The translations under genes and the position numbers were made by a program. 64,000 nt of DNA from Cognatishimia sp. F0-27. GTDB taxonomy: Bacteria > Pseudomonadota > Alphaproteobacteria > Rhodobacterales > Rhodobacteraceae. This document shows positions 51,483 to 60,215 of this stretch, piece by piece. Every line of letters begins with the position of its first letter. Position 1 is the stretch's first letter. The notes under the pieces are model-generated. The model searched no databases. It saw only the letters and a program-made list of their open reading frames with translations, and was not told the origin of the DNA. The stretch covers positions 1 through 64,000 of the forward strand of contig NZ_JAFMPQ010000020.1 in the NCBI RefSeq assembly GCF_020667845.1, read 5' to 3'.

Positions 51483-53762
51483 TCAGCGGTTGCCGGACCG
51501 GGTAAACGCGCCGGCATCGTCGTCAATGTCGAAATCGCCGGCAGCATTGGCCGAGAGGTCGTTGTTTTCATACACTCCGCGGCCGCCCTCATAGACGCGG
51601 AATGCATGCCAGACATTGCTCACGAAGCGGTTGTTGCGCACCGTCGGGTTGCCATCGGTTTTGACTTCCAGCCCGTAATAGGCGTTGCCTTCGATCACGT
51701 TGTCTTCGAACACCCCGAGCCCGCCTTCATAGATAAAGACGCCGGACTGCTTGCCGTTTCGGATGGTATTGCCGACCACCATCGGGTTGGACCCGCCCTT
51801 GACCGCCACACCGGCAAAGCCGCTTGTTTCGATCACGTTGCTCTCGATCCTTCCCTTGCCACCGTCATACACATAGACGCCGCTTTCCTTGCCGGCACGC
51901 ATGGTGTTGTTGCGCACCACCGGATCGCCGCCGCTTGTGATCGACACCGCCGAAAGCGCATTGGCGTTGAAAGTGTTGTTTTCCACAAGGCCAAGCCCGT
52001 TGTCCTGAACATAGACGCCCGACGCTTTGCCATGATGGATGTCATTGCCGATGACGACCGGGTCCGACCGGCCCGAGATTTCCACCGCGGCAAGCGTGTT
52101 GCGGGTGATCTCGTTATTCTCGATCCGCCCTCGCCCCTCGGTGTGGACATAGACGCCGCTCGACTGGCCGTCGCGGATCAGGTTGTTGCGCACCACCGGG
52201 TCGGAGCCGGACTTGATCTCGATCCCGGCAAAGGTGTTCTCGTAGACCTCGTTGTTCTCGATCAGCGCGTCCGCCCCGTCATAGATGAACACACCGCCCT
52301 GTGCCGCATGGTGGATCCGATTGCGCCGCAGGATCGGGTTGCTGTCCTGCCGGATTCCCACCGCCGCGAGCCCCGTGGACGTCACGTCCGTGTCCTCCAT
52401 GGTCGCAGTGCCGCTGTCAAAAAAGATCCCGAAATAGGAGCCGCCGTCCTGCACGACGGAGAGGTTCGAAATGCGCCCTGAATTGGCTGTCCAGTGGATC
52501 ACGTGATCCTCTGCCACGCGCAGGACGATGTCGGATGCGTTGCCCACGCCAACCAGTTCCATCGGCTTGGAAATATCGAGCCCTTCCACGTAGGTGCCGG
52601 GGAAAATACGGATCTGGCTGCCCGCCGGAGACTGTGTCACCGCATCGGTGATGGAGCGGTAATCCCCACCACCATCGGTACGCACCGAAAAGACCGGGCC
52701 GTCATGCTCGGGCAGATCGGGCTTGGCATCGGTGATTACGGGTGGGCGATCGGGCACGGTGCATTCGCGCTTGATCAGCGCCTCGGCCATACCGGAAAAG
52801 GTGTGATTGCCGCATTCGGCCACGTAAGCCTCATACCCGCCGCAACCAAGCGCCTTGGCTTCCGTCCAAAGCGCATCGCAGGCGGAAACCTGCTGCGGCG
52901 CGCGCGGAGCCCCGACCGACGAGTTGCCGCCGCCAGCCGCCGCCTTCAAGACCTTGGACTGCGCCAGAATGCGGGTCATCGGGATCGCCATGTTGAACCC
53001 CGAGATGCTGTCCCCGGCATGGTGCAGGCCGATCACCCGTTTGTCCGAAATCCGGATCACCGGCGATCCGGAATTGCCGCCAAGCGTGTCGCAGGTATGC
53101 ACAAGCTTGCCCTCGTCGGAGATCGACGGGCTCGCCGCGGCACATCCTTCCCGGCTGATATGCTGCGACTGGCCCTGTGGATGACCGATGATCCAGAGAA
53201 ACTCCGCGTCCTCAGGATCGGCGGCCGCCAGTTCCAGAAAGCCGTATTTGCCAGACGGATTCCCGAAAACGCGCAAGACGGTGTAATCGAGCTCGCGGTT
53301 GGTCTCCACGATCTGTGGCGAGATGGTGTAGCGGTCCACACCGGCCGATCGACCCGGCTTGATGTAGCCGGCCACAAACTGCGCCGCCTGAATGCCGCTG
53401 TCCTTGCCGGACGGGTCGCCATCCATGCCGGGAATGCAGTGGTGGTTTGTGATGATATGGCTCTCATCGACGATGAACGCGGTGCAGAACCCGGTCTTGC
53501 CATTGTCAAAGAGCATGTCCAGCCGCCCGATGGGCCGGCCCAGTCGAACGGCAGGGCTGTTCTCGCCATATTGCACGATCGGTTCGTTCTGGTAATCGCC
53601 GATTGCCTGTTCAAACGTCAGACCGTTTGTCGATTGTCTCGGTTGCACGACAATCTTGCCGAAATCCGCCGGATCGAACTCTGCCGGGGCTTGCGCGGCG
53701 ACCGATGTTGCCAGCGTCGCACCGATGAGTGCCGCGCATGTAGACGTCAGAATGTTACGCAT
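51483..53762 (-). CDS. Secreted trypsin-like protease fused to right-handed beta-helix
   Basis: 759 residues. Signal peptide (about 1-23, SVAAQ), then a chymotrypsin-fold domain (about 80-285) with the triad His108 (IITNHHC), Asp159 (RELDYTVL) and Ser231 (GGNSGSPV). A short Cys-containing linker follows (CDALWTEAKALGCGGYEAYVAECG, about 315-338). The rest, about 385-750, is a parallel beta-helix of roughly 23-residue turns carrying NNEVYEN-, GVYV- and DPVVRNN-type repeats typical of pectate-lyase-like/NosD domains. Likely secreted or periplasmic, and the helix may bind polysaccharide or present substrates. It is inserted in the purC-purS interval. Active-site residues are intact. Confidence 0.88.
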   Translation of the reverse strand: MRNILTSTCAALIGATLATSVAAQAPAEFDPADFGKIVVQPRQSTNGLTFEQAIGDYQNEPIVQYGENSPAVRLGRPIGRLDMLFDNGKTGFCTAFIVDESHIITNHHCIPGMDGDPSGKDSGIQAAQFVAGYIKPGRSAGVDRYTISPQIVETNRELDYTVLRVFGNPSGKYGFLELAAADPEDAEFLWIIGHPQGQSQHISREGCAAASPSISDEGKLVHTCDTLGGNSGSPVIRISDKRVIGLHHAGDSISGFNMAIPMTRILAQSKVLKAAAGGGNSSVGAPRAPQQVSACDALWTEAKALGCGGYEAYVAECGNHTFSGMAEALIKRECTVPDRPPVITDAKPDLPEHDGPVFSVRTDGGGDYRSITDAVTQSPAGSQIRIFPGTYVEGLDISKPMELVGVGNASDIVLRVAEDHVIHWTANSGRISNLSVVQDGGSYFGIFFDSGTATMEDTDVTSTGLAAVGIRQDSNPILRRNRIHHAAQGGVFIYDGADALIENNEVYENTFAGIEIKSGSDPVVRNNLIRDGQSSGVYVHTEGRGRIENNEITRNTLAAVEISGRSDPVVIGNDIHHGKASGVYVQDNGLGLVENNTFNANALSAVSITSGGDPVVRNNTMRAGKESGVYVYDGGKGRIESNVIETSGFAGVAVKGGSNPMVVGNTIRNGKQSGVFIYEGGLGVFEDNVIEGNAYYGLEVKTDGNPTVRNNRFVSNVWHAFRVYEGGRGVYENNDLSANAAGDFDIDDDAGAFTRSGNR

Positions 53763-54019
53763 GGTGTCTGTCCCCCGAAACAATGATTTTCGGTTAGGAT
53801 AGACCCGTGGGCCGCTTTCCGCCAAGTAAAGGATTCCCGACCGCGCCGGATCCGGGACGCCCCGCAGGTGGCTTGAGGAAAGCCCGCAGCGGTCCCGGGC
53901 AGCCCGGTGGCGGCGCTACACAGAAGAACCCGTCTCGAAACCGTCCGCGCACGGGCGCATTTCACAAGCAGCCGGTGGGACGAGGCCGATTGCATCGCAA
54001 ACAGCCTCTTGGTCTAGAA

Positions 54020-54781
54020 TCAGTTGATCAGGGTCGGCTTTTGCATGTGCGTTGCCTGTTTCGGCATCACGCCAAACCGCCGCGCGACCTCTGTATAGGC
54101 ATCGGAGAGCGATCCGAGGTCTTGCCGGAACACGTCCTTGTCGAGCTTTTGTCCGCTCTCGAGGTCCCACAGACGGCAGCTGTCGGGGCTGATCTCATCC
54201 GCCACGATCAGGCGCTGAAAATCACCCTCGTAGACGCGTCCGACCTCGATCTTGAAATCCACCAGACGGATGCCGACGCCATACATCAGGCCAGACATGT
54301 AGTCATTGACCCGCAAGGCCAGCGCCACGATGTCATCCATGTCGTGCTGGCTGGCCCATCCGAAGGCGGCGATATGCTCTTCCGAGACCAGCGGGTCGCC
54401 AAGCTTGTCGTCCTTGAGGCAATACTCGACGATCGGACGCGGCAGCGCCGTGCCTTCGGCGATCCCGAGGCGTTTGGACAAAGACCCGGCCGCGACATTG
54501 CGCACGATGATCTCAAGCGGCACGATTTCACAGGCGCGCACAAGTTGCTCGCGCATGTTCAGCCGCTTGATGAAGTGGTTCGGCACGCCGATAGTGTTCA
54601 AACCGGTCATGAAATACTCGGACAGACGGTTGTTGAGCACGCCCTTGCCTTCAATGACGTCTCTCTTCTCCGCATTGAAGGCGGTGGCGTCATCCTTGAA
54701 ATACTGCACGAGGGTCCCGGGCTCGGGGCCTTCATACAGGATCTTTGCCTTGCCTTCGTAGATCTTCTTGCGACGGGCCAT
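54020..54781 (-). CDS. purC: PurC, SAICAR synthase
   Basis: 253 residues, close to the bacterial norm. The ATP-grasp-like PurC fold shows [34 protein letters not shown] near 6-39, [38 protein letters not shown] near 69-106 and the [13 protein letters not shown] and [13 protein letters not shown] motifs near 176 and 194. It ligates aspartate to CAIR. AAAGGAG lies 10 bases before ATG 54781. It is upstream of the protease and purS/purQ genes on the same strand, and divergent from the ATP-synthase zeta gene. Confidence 0.96.
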   Translation of the reverse strand: MARRKKIYEGKAKILYEGPEPGTLVQYFKDDATAFNAEKRDVIEGKGVLNNRLSEYFMTGLNTIGVPNHFIKRLNMREQLVRACEIVPLEIIVRNVAAGSLSKRLGIAEGTALPRPIVEYCLKDDKLGDPLVSEEHIAAFGWASQHDMDDIVALALRVNDYMSGLMYGVGIRLVDFKIEVGRVYEGDFQRLIVADEISPDSCRLWDLESGQKLDKDVFRQDLGSLSDAYTEVARRFGVMPKQATHMQKPTLIN

Positions 54782-55018
54782 GTAAGGTTGTCTCCTTTGC
54801 GCGCGGTCGTCCCGCACATTTGCGGTCACACAACACGCCAACTGGCCGCGGGCTACGCAGCCTTTCTCGCGTGCCTCTTACTTGAAGGGGGGTGCCGTCG
54901 CAAGCGCCACGACGTTAAGGGTCGCTTCAAATCGCCTCAACGGCTGTCTGCCCTTGCAGTGCGCGCCCGCGCGCGTCATATCCAAGATAGACCACGAGTG
55001 ATCCAAGGGGACAGCGCA

Positions 55019-55333
55019 ATGAGCACGTTCGACGACCGCGAAAACGCCTTCGAAAACAAATTTGCCCATGATGAAGAAATGAAGTTCAAGGCGCAGGCGC
55101 GCTGCAACAAACTTCTGGGCTTGTGGGCGGCGGAAAAGCTCGGAAAGAGCGGGGATGACGCCGACGCCTACGCGCGTGAGGTGATCAAGGCCGATTTCGA
55201 GGAAGCCGGCCATGAAGACGTCGTGCGCAAGGTCGCGGCCGATCTCGGAGACCAGTCGAACCCGGATGAAATCCGCGCCAAAATGGCGGAACTCCTTGTG
55301 GAAGCCAAACATCAGGTGATGAACGAGGCCTGA
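55019..55333 (+). CDS. ATP synthase zeta subunit (DUF1476), F1 inhibitor
   Basis: A 104-residue helical protein, MSTFDDRENAFENKFAHDEEMKFKAQARCNKLLGLWAAEKLG, then a helix with YAREVIKADFEEAGHEDV and a C-terminal VAADLGDQSNPDEIRAKM. This is the DUF1476 family, identified in Paracoccus denitrificans as the zeta subunit that inhibits ATP hydrolysis by F1. The inhibitory N-terminus is intact. AAGGGGA precedes ATG 55019. No atp genes are near, as is usual for this subunit, and the purC neighbourhood recurs in the lineage. Confidence 0.92.
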   Translation: MSTFDDRENAFENKFAHDEEMKFKAQARCNKLLGLWAAEKLGKSGDDADAYAREVIKADFEEAGHEDVVRKVAADLGDQSNPDEIRAKMAELLVEAKHQVMNEA

Positions 55334-55603
55334 GCCTCATCGCGACAGACGGACCGCAACAGGGGGCGCTGAGCGCGCCGTCTGCACCAATGTCCTTTTA
55401 CGACACGTAGCGCCGGCTGCGCCTTGCCGTGGCCAGTGCCCATGGCGCGGAAAGCCAAAAGCCACACGAAACCCCGTCAAGCGGTGCCTGCTGCGCGGCC
55501 TGCGCCGTCTTCCCTGTCGGGCCGCGCCGTCTTGGCAAAACCGACCGCACGCCGCGACGCGGAGGGGGTCACGCGTCACCAACCGCAGGAAGGGCCCGGC
55601 CCC

Positions 55604-56473
55604 ATGTCCGACACGATCAGAGCCTGCCTTTGGATGATCGGGGCCATCGTTTCCTTTACCGCGATGGCAATCGCCGGGCGCGCCGTCAGCGTCGATCTCG
55701 ATACATTCGAAATCATGCTATACCGGTCACTGATCGGCGTAGTGATCGTTCTGACACTATCGAGCCTGTTCAAGACGCGCAGCCAGATCACGACCCGTTC
55801 CATGGGCGTGCATGGCATCCGCAATGTCTTTCACTTTGCCGGACAAAACCTGTGGTTCTACTCGATCACCGTGATTCCGCTGGCTCAGGTTTTCGCGTTG
55901 GAATTCACCTCGCCGCTCTGGGTGATGCTGATGTCGCCCTTCATTCTTGGAGAACGTCTGACAAAGACACGGGCGCTTGCGGCACTTGGGGGATTTATCG
56001 GCATCCTTATCGTTGCCCGGCCGACTGCCTCTACCCTAGAGTTCGGGATGCTGACCGCCCTGCTTGCCGCCATCGGATTTGCGGGGTCTGCGGTCTTTAC
56101 CCGCAAGCTCACGCGGACCGAAACGATCACCTGTATCCTGTTCTGGCTTACGGTCATGCAGGCCGTTTTCGGGCTGATTTGCGCCGGGCTTGATGGCGAT
56201 ATCGCGTTGCCGGCAGCAGAATCCTGGCCCTGGGTTGGCCTGATCGCCTGTGCGGGGTTGGTTGCGCATTTCTGCCTGACCACGGCGCTGTCGCTGGCGC
56301 CGGCGCCGGTCGTCATGCCGATCGATTTCGCACGTCTTCCGGTCATCGCGCTTGTGGGCGTCTTGCTCTATGCGGAACCGCTCGACCCGCTGGTCCTGCT
56401 GGGGGCGCTGATCATTTTCGGCGCGAACTACGCCAACATCCTGTATGAAACCCGCGCCACTCGGGCGGCCTGA
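55604..56473 (+). CDS. EamA/DMT-family transporter
   Basis: A 289-residue protein with ten hydrophobic helices in two EamA halves (about 5-135 and 150-285). MSDTIRACLWMIGAIVSFTAMAIAGRAV begins the first and FGMLTALLAAIGFAGSAVFTRKLTRTE the second. The substrate is unknown; relatives export amino acids or import carboxylates or purine derivatives. ATG 55604 is preferred over the ORF start at 55424, since the intervening 60 residues are not membrane-like and AGGAAGG lies 13 bases upstream. It is unrelated in detail to the EamA protein at 34870. Confidence 0.87.
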   Translation: MSDTIRACLWMIGAIVSFTAMAIAGRAVSVDLDTFEIMLYRSLIGVVIVLTLSSLFKTRSQITTRSMGVHGIRNVFHFAGQNLWFYSITVIPLAQVFALEFTSPLWVMLMSPFILGERLTKTRALAALGGFIGILIVARPTASTLEFGMLTALLAAIGFAGSAVFTRKLTRTETITCILFWLTVMQAVFGLICAGLDGDIALPAAESWPWVGLIACAGLVAHFCLTTALSLAPAPVVMPIDFARLPVIALVGVLLYAEPLDPLVLLGALIIFGANYANILYETRATRAA

Positions 56474-56520
56474 AGGACGAGTGTTACCGCAATGTTACGT
56501 TGCGGCGCGACACGGCAAAC

Positions 56521-56533
56521 TGACGCTCCGTCA
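56521..56533. promoter_or_regulatory. Palindrome TGACG-CTC-CGTCA before the FadL-like gene
   Basis: Perfect 5-bp arms with a 3-bp centre, overlapping the region before a possible TTGACC -35 (56537-56542). A suitable site for a dimeric repressor of the porin gene at 56627; regulator unknown. The -10 candidate (around 56560) is poor. Confidence 0.35.
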
Positions 56534-56626
56534 AAATTGACCGTTTTCTGTGCACGTTCATAACAGATCCCGAGGAGTTGGGCGTTTTATGCGCGCCCGG
56601 AAAACCCAAGGGATGAGGGACATCAC

Positions 56627-57907
56627 ATGAAAGCGACTTTTGCAGGGGCAGCCGCTCTGGCGCTGACGGCGACCACGGCCATGGCTGGGGGCATCGAGCG
56701 CGGCGTCAACAATTACGGGCTCCTGTTCGAACCCGGCGACAAGATCGAGTTCGGCGCGACCTTTGTCCGACCCAACGTTGTCGGGAAATACGAAGCGGCA
56801 CTGGGCGGCGGCGACACCGGCAACATGGCCAACAGCTACACGGTGCTGTCGGCGACCTACAAAAACCAGCTTTCCGAAAAGCTGGATTTCGGAATCTTTC
56901 TGAATCAACCCTATGGGGCTGGCGCCGAATATACCCGAGGCGTCTACAGCGGTCTGACAGCGCAGTGGGAGAGTGACGAGATCGCCGCGATCCTGAAATA
57001 CAACCTTACCGACCGGATCTCTGTCTTTGGTGGCGCGCGCTACGTGAAATCGGAATCGAATATCAAGATCCCCGAATTGCTGATCCGTAGCTCCGTGGGC
57101 AACCATGCGCAAAGGCTCGGCGCAGAAGCGCAAGATCTTGGCGCTCAGGCCGCCGCTGCGGCACAAAACGGCGATCTTGCTGCCGCGGCCGAACTGGGTG
57201 CGCGCGCTCAGGCGCTCGGTGCGGAGGCACAAAGGCTTGGCGCCGCCGTCAATCCCGCCAGCAATCCTTTCGGTGATCCCGGGCTCAACTTCTCCGCTGA
57301 AAGCGGCTCCCAAGGCGATTGGGGCTACGTTGTCGGCGCGGCTTACTCGATCCCCGATATCGCGCTGCGCGTCGCCCTCACCTATCAGAGCGCGATCACC
57401 CATAACTTCGATGCCGACGAAAACCTCGGCACGCTGGGCATCAACGACACGGGCGAGCTCGAGATCGAAATGCCGCAATCGCTTGCGCTTGATTTCCAGA
57501 CCGGTGTTGCCCCCGGCACGCTTGTGTTCGGCAGCGTGAAATGGACGGAATGGTCCGCATGGGAAGTGCGCACGCCGGCTTACGAATCCGTGACCGGCAA
57601 CCGGATCACCGGCATCGACGATGACGTAGTGACGTGGAAGCTCGGTGTTGGACGTCAGTTCAACGAAAAGCTCTCCGGTTTTGCCCAGGTCACCTATGAA
57701 GCGCCCAACGGGCGCGAGGCTTCCCGGCTCAACCCGGTCGATGGCAACCTTGCCTTTGGTCTTGGCGGCCAGTGGACGGACGGCAACAGCAAGCTGCGCG
57801 CGGGTGTGCAATATGTGAGCCTTGGTGAGGCCGAGGACAGCACCGGGACGAAGTTCGAAGGCAACTCCGCCATCGGAGTCGGGGTCAACTTCACGATGAA
57901 CTTCTGA
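56627..57907 (+). CDS. FadL-like outer-membrane transport protein
   Basis: 426 residues. A signal peptide (about 1-21, ATTAMAGG) is followed by a beta-barrel ending in the outer-membrane signature FTMNF with terminal Phe. The N-terminal GIERGVNNYGLLFEPGDKIEFGATF and NSYTVLSATYKNQLSEKLDFGIFLNQPYG agree with the FadL/OmpP1 family (long-chain fatty acids and hydrophobic solutes). Residues about 160-206 form an Ala/Gln/Leu/Gly-rich helical insertion with repeated AQRLGAEAQ-like units, not typical of the family. Followed by a strong terminator. Confidence 0.87.
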   Translation: MKATFAGAAALALTATTAMAGGIERGVNNYGLLFEPGDKIEFGATFVRPNVVGKYEAALGGGDTGNMANSYTVLSATYKNQLSEKLDFGIFLNQPYGAGAEYTRGVYSGLTAQWESDEIAAILKYNLTDRISVFGGARYVKSESNIKIPELLIRSSVGNHAQRLGAEAQDLGAQAAAAAQNGDLAAAAELGARAQALGAEAQRLGAAVNPASNPFGDPGLNFSAESGSQGDWGYVVGAAYSIPDIALRVALTYQSAITHNFDADENLGTLGINDTGELEIEMPQSLALDFQTGVAPGTLVFGSVKWTEWSAWEVRTPAYESVTGNRITGIDDDVVTWKLGVGRQFNEKLSGFAQVTYEAPNGREASRLNPVDGNLAFGLGGQWTDGNSKLRAGVQYVSLGEAEDSTGTKFEGNSAIGVGVNFTMNF

Positions 57908-57972
57908 ACAGATCAACTTTTGATTGATCGGGAATGTGGCCGGTCCGCATTCCGTTTTCCGGAAAACACGGC

Positions 57973-58000
57973 AAACCCGGGCCGAAATGGCTCGGGTTTT
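57973..58000 (+). terminator. Intrinsic terminator after the FadL-like gene
   Basis: AAACCCGGGCC (57973-57983), loop GAAAT, GGCTCGGGTTT (57989-57999), T-run to 58000. The 11-bp stem has one G-U pair. It lies 66 bp after the stop and 46 bp before the next start. Confidence 0.93.
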
Positions 58001-58045
58001 CATTTGCCTTTTGCACGGAAGACGTGTGTTGGGCATACTCACCGC

Positions 58046-58648
58046 ATGCAAGACATCGCGATTCTCATTCCCGCTGCCGGGTCGAGCCGCCGTATGCGCG
58101 GCGCCGACAAACTGATGGAACCGGTCGAGGGCGAGCCCTTGCTGCGCCGACAAGCCAAGGCCGCGCTCGCAGTCGGTGCGCATGTCAGCGTCACTCTGCC
58201 CGACCCGGAGCATCCGCGCATGGAGGCGTTGCGCGGCCTGTCGGTGATGCCCGTCTTTGTGCCCGACGCCGACGAAGGCATGGCGGCGTCTTTGCGGCGC
58301 GGCGTGCGGCTTCTTCCGGATGGCATCCGGGCGGTGATGATCCTGCCCGCGGATATGCCCGACCTGGGACAGGCCGAACTGCAAATCATGCTCGACGCTT
58401 TCCGAAACGCATCGCGCCCAATGTTGGTGCAGGGATGTGCGGACGACGGGACACCCGGCCATCCGGTTCTGTTTCCCGCCGATTGTTTCCCGGCCTTGGA
58501 ACGGGTCATTGGAGACACCGGCGCCAGGTCTGTTTTGAAAAGCAATATCAACCGCTTGGCTTACGTTCCTCTTCCTGGGCGCGCGGCATTGACCGATCTG
58601 GATACCCCGGAAGCTTGGCAAGACTGGCGCGCAGGGGCGCTGACGTGA
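58046..58648 (+). CDS. NTP transferase (MobA/MocA-like molybdenum-cofactor nucleotidyltransferase)
   Basis: 200 residues, Rossmann-like nucleotidyltransferase. The signature is IPAAGSSRRMRGADKLMEPVEGEPLLRRQ near 7-35 (nucleotide loop and Lys), LPADMPDLGQAEL near 100-112 and GHPVLFPADCFPAL near 140-153. This agrees with MocA-type cytidylyltransferases that convert molybdopterin to its dinucleotide form; other NTP-transferase-3 functions are possible. ATG 58046 begins at the fold's first strand (MQDIAILIP). No molybdoenzyme gene is adjacent. Confidence 0.83.
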   Translation: MQDIAILIPAAGSSRRMRGADKLMEPVEGEPLLRRQAKAALAVGAHVSVTLPDPEHPRMEALRGLSVMPVFVPDADEGMAASLRRGVRLLPDGIRAVMILPADMPDLGQAELQIMLDAFRNASRPMLVQGCADDGTPGHPVLFPADCFPALERVIGDTGARSVLKSNINRLAYVPLPGRAALTDLDTPEAWQDWRAGALT

Positions 58649-58839
58649 CGCCGCCGCCATAAAACTTCAAAAACATACCGTAATATACTGGTAAAAAACC
58701 GAAATTCAGCCTAACCAATCCCAAGGTGCGCGTCAGGCCGCCTTCCGGCCATGTCGCAAATGGACAAGGATTTGGACTTTTTTCCCGCGCGGTTTCAGGC
58801 AGCTTGATCAGCAAACCTGATCACGTGAGGACAACAATC

Positions 58840-59808
58840 ATGAAAATCGGCTTTATCGGCTTGGGCAATGTTGGCGCCAAGCTCGCGGGGAGCCTTGTGC
58901 GCAACGGCAACGCGGTTGTCGTGCACGATCTCGACAAATCCGCTGCCACGCCCTTGCTCGAAGCAGGCGCCCAGTGGGGCGACAGCGGGCGCGCCGTGGC
59001 CGAAGCATGCGATGTCATCATGACGTGCCTGCCTTCCCCCGCGGCGTCCGCTCGCGTTCTGGAAGGTCCCGGCGGCGTGTTGGAGGGGCTGTCGGAAGGG
59101 AAGTTCTGGCTCGAGATCTCGACGACCGATGCAGAGGACTTCAAGCGCCTCGCCGGTCTCGTTGCCGACAAGGGGGCGATTGCGCTCGACACGCCCGTCT
59201 CCGGCGGATGCCACCGGGCTGCCACCGGAAATATCGCCATATTCGCCGGCGGTCCGCGCGATGCGTTCGAAACGGTGCTGCCCCTGTTGACCACGATCGG
59301 GCGCAAGGTGGTCCATACCGGTCCGCTCGGGTCGGCCTCCGTGCTCAAGGTCATCACCAATTACCTTGCCGGCGTTCAGCTTCTGTCCACCGGAGAGGCG
59401 CTCATGGTTGCCAGAAAAGCCGGGATCGATCTGGCGGTCGCCTATAACGCGATCCGCGTCAGTTCGGGCAATTCCTTTGTGCACGAGACCGAAGGACAGG
59501 TGATCCTGAACGGCAGCTACGACGTCGAGTTCACCATGGATCTTGAATACAAGGATCTCAGTCTTTTCGACAATCTGGGCACATCGCTCGGCGTGCCTCT
59601 GGAACTGTCGCCGGTCTGTGTGGACATCATCCGGGACGGGCTCGACCGCTACGGTCCACGCGCCTTGTCGACCTCGATCGTCCGACGGCTCGAAGAGGCC
59701 TGCGACGCGGACCTGCGCGCACCGGGATTTCCGGCGACGCTGGTGGATTCCGAACCCGAGGAAGCCGGAGCCGAAGTGGTGGTCCACAACCGGCGCGGTT
59801 ACCTGTGA
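58840..59808 (+). CDS. NAD(P)-dependent beta-hydroxyacid dehydrogenase (HIBADH family)
   Basis: 322 residues. The N-terminal Rossmann domain MKIGFIGLGNVGAKLAGSLVRNG binds NAD(P). The family substrate loop is DTPVSGGCHRAATGNIAIFAGG near 116-137 (canonical DAPVSGG), and the catalytic Lys lies in GSASVLKVITNYLAG near 165-179. Members oxidise 3-hydroxyisobutyrate, tartronate semialdehyde, glycerate or related acids. The substrate cannot be set from sequence. GAGGACA precedes ATG 58840. Solitary, between a gene-poor stretch and the RTX gene. Confidence 0.9.
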   Translation: MKIGFIGLGNVGAKLAGSLVRNGNAVVVHDLDKSAATPLLEAGAQWGDSGRAVAEACDVIMTCLPSPAASARVLEGPGGVLEGLSEGKFWLEISTTDAEDFKRLAGLVADKGAIALDTPVSGGCHRAATGNIAIFAGGPRDAFETVLPLLTTIGRKVVHTGPLGSASVLKVITNYLAGVQLLSTGEALMVARKAGIDLAVAYNAIRVSSGNSFVHETEGQVILNGSYDVEFTMDLEYKDLSLFDNLGTSLGVPLELSPVCVDIIRDGLDRYGPRALSTSIVRRLEEACDADLRAPGFPATLVDSEPEEAGAEVVVHNRRGYL

Positions 59809-60215
59809 CCGCGTTCGCCGAGGTCACCGCGCATCCTGCATGGCGATCAAAAACCGCGCCATGGAGGAATTCCCCCACTGGCGCGGGCTGCCATCGCGTC
59901 GCATGATCAGGCTGCCGGAGCGGCATCGCGCCCCGACACGAAGGCTTGGCTCGCTTCGGCCCCGACGCGTGGAAAAACAGGAGACCGACGACCCCAAACA
60001 GAGTCCATTGCGCCGGCGGCGGCCTCTAGGGCTGCGTTGCCCGGCATGGCCATGCAAACACGAAATGGCGGTGCAGGTGCATCACCTTTTCTTCGTGCAG
60101 TTCCTTGATCCAATGACTTGATTCAACGGCTCGATTACTCGCACTGTGATTTACAAACTGCCCCCCGCGCGGTGTGGGCGGCATCAACCAGACCAAGCTT
60201 TTCAAGGAGAGCAGG
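59809..60215. other. 407-bp intergenic region, no gene seen
   Basis: Open frames here lack ribosome-binding sites and family features. The final 40 bases contain AAGGAGA before the RTX gene start at 60216. Direct GGTGCA copies (60072-60083) are present, but there is no clear terminator for the dehydrogenase gene. Confidence 0.5.
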
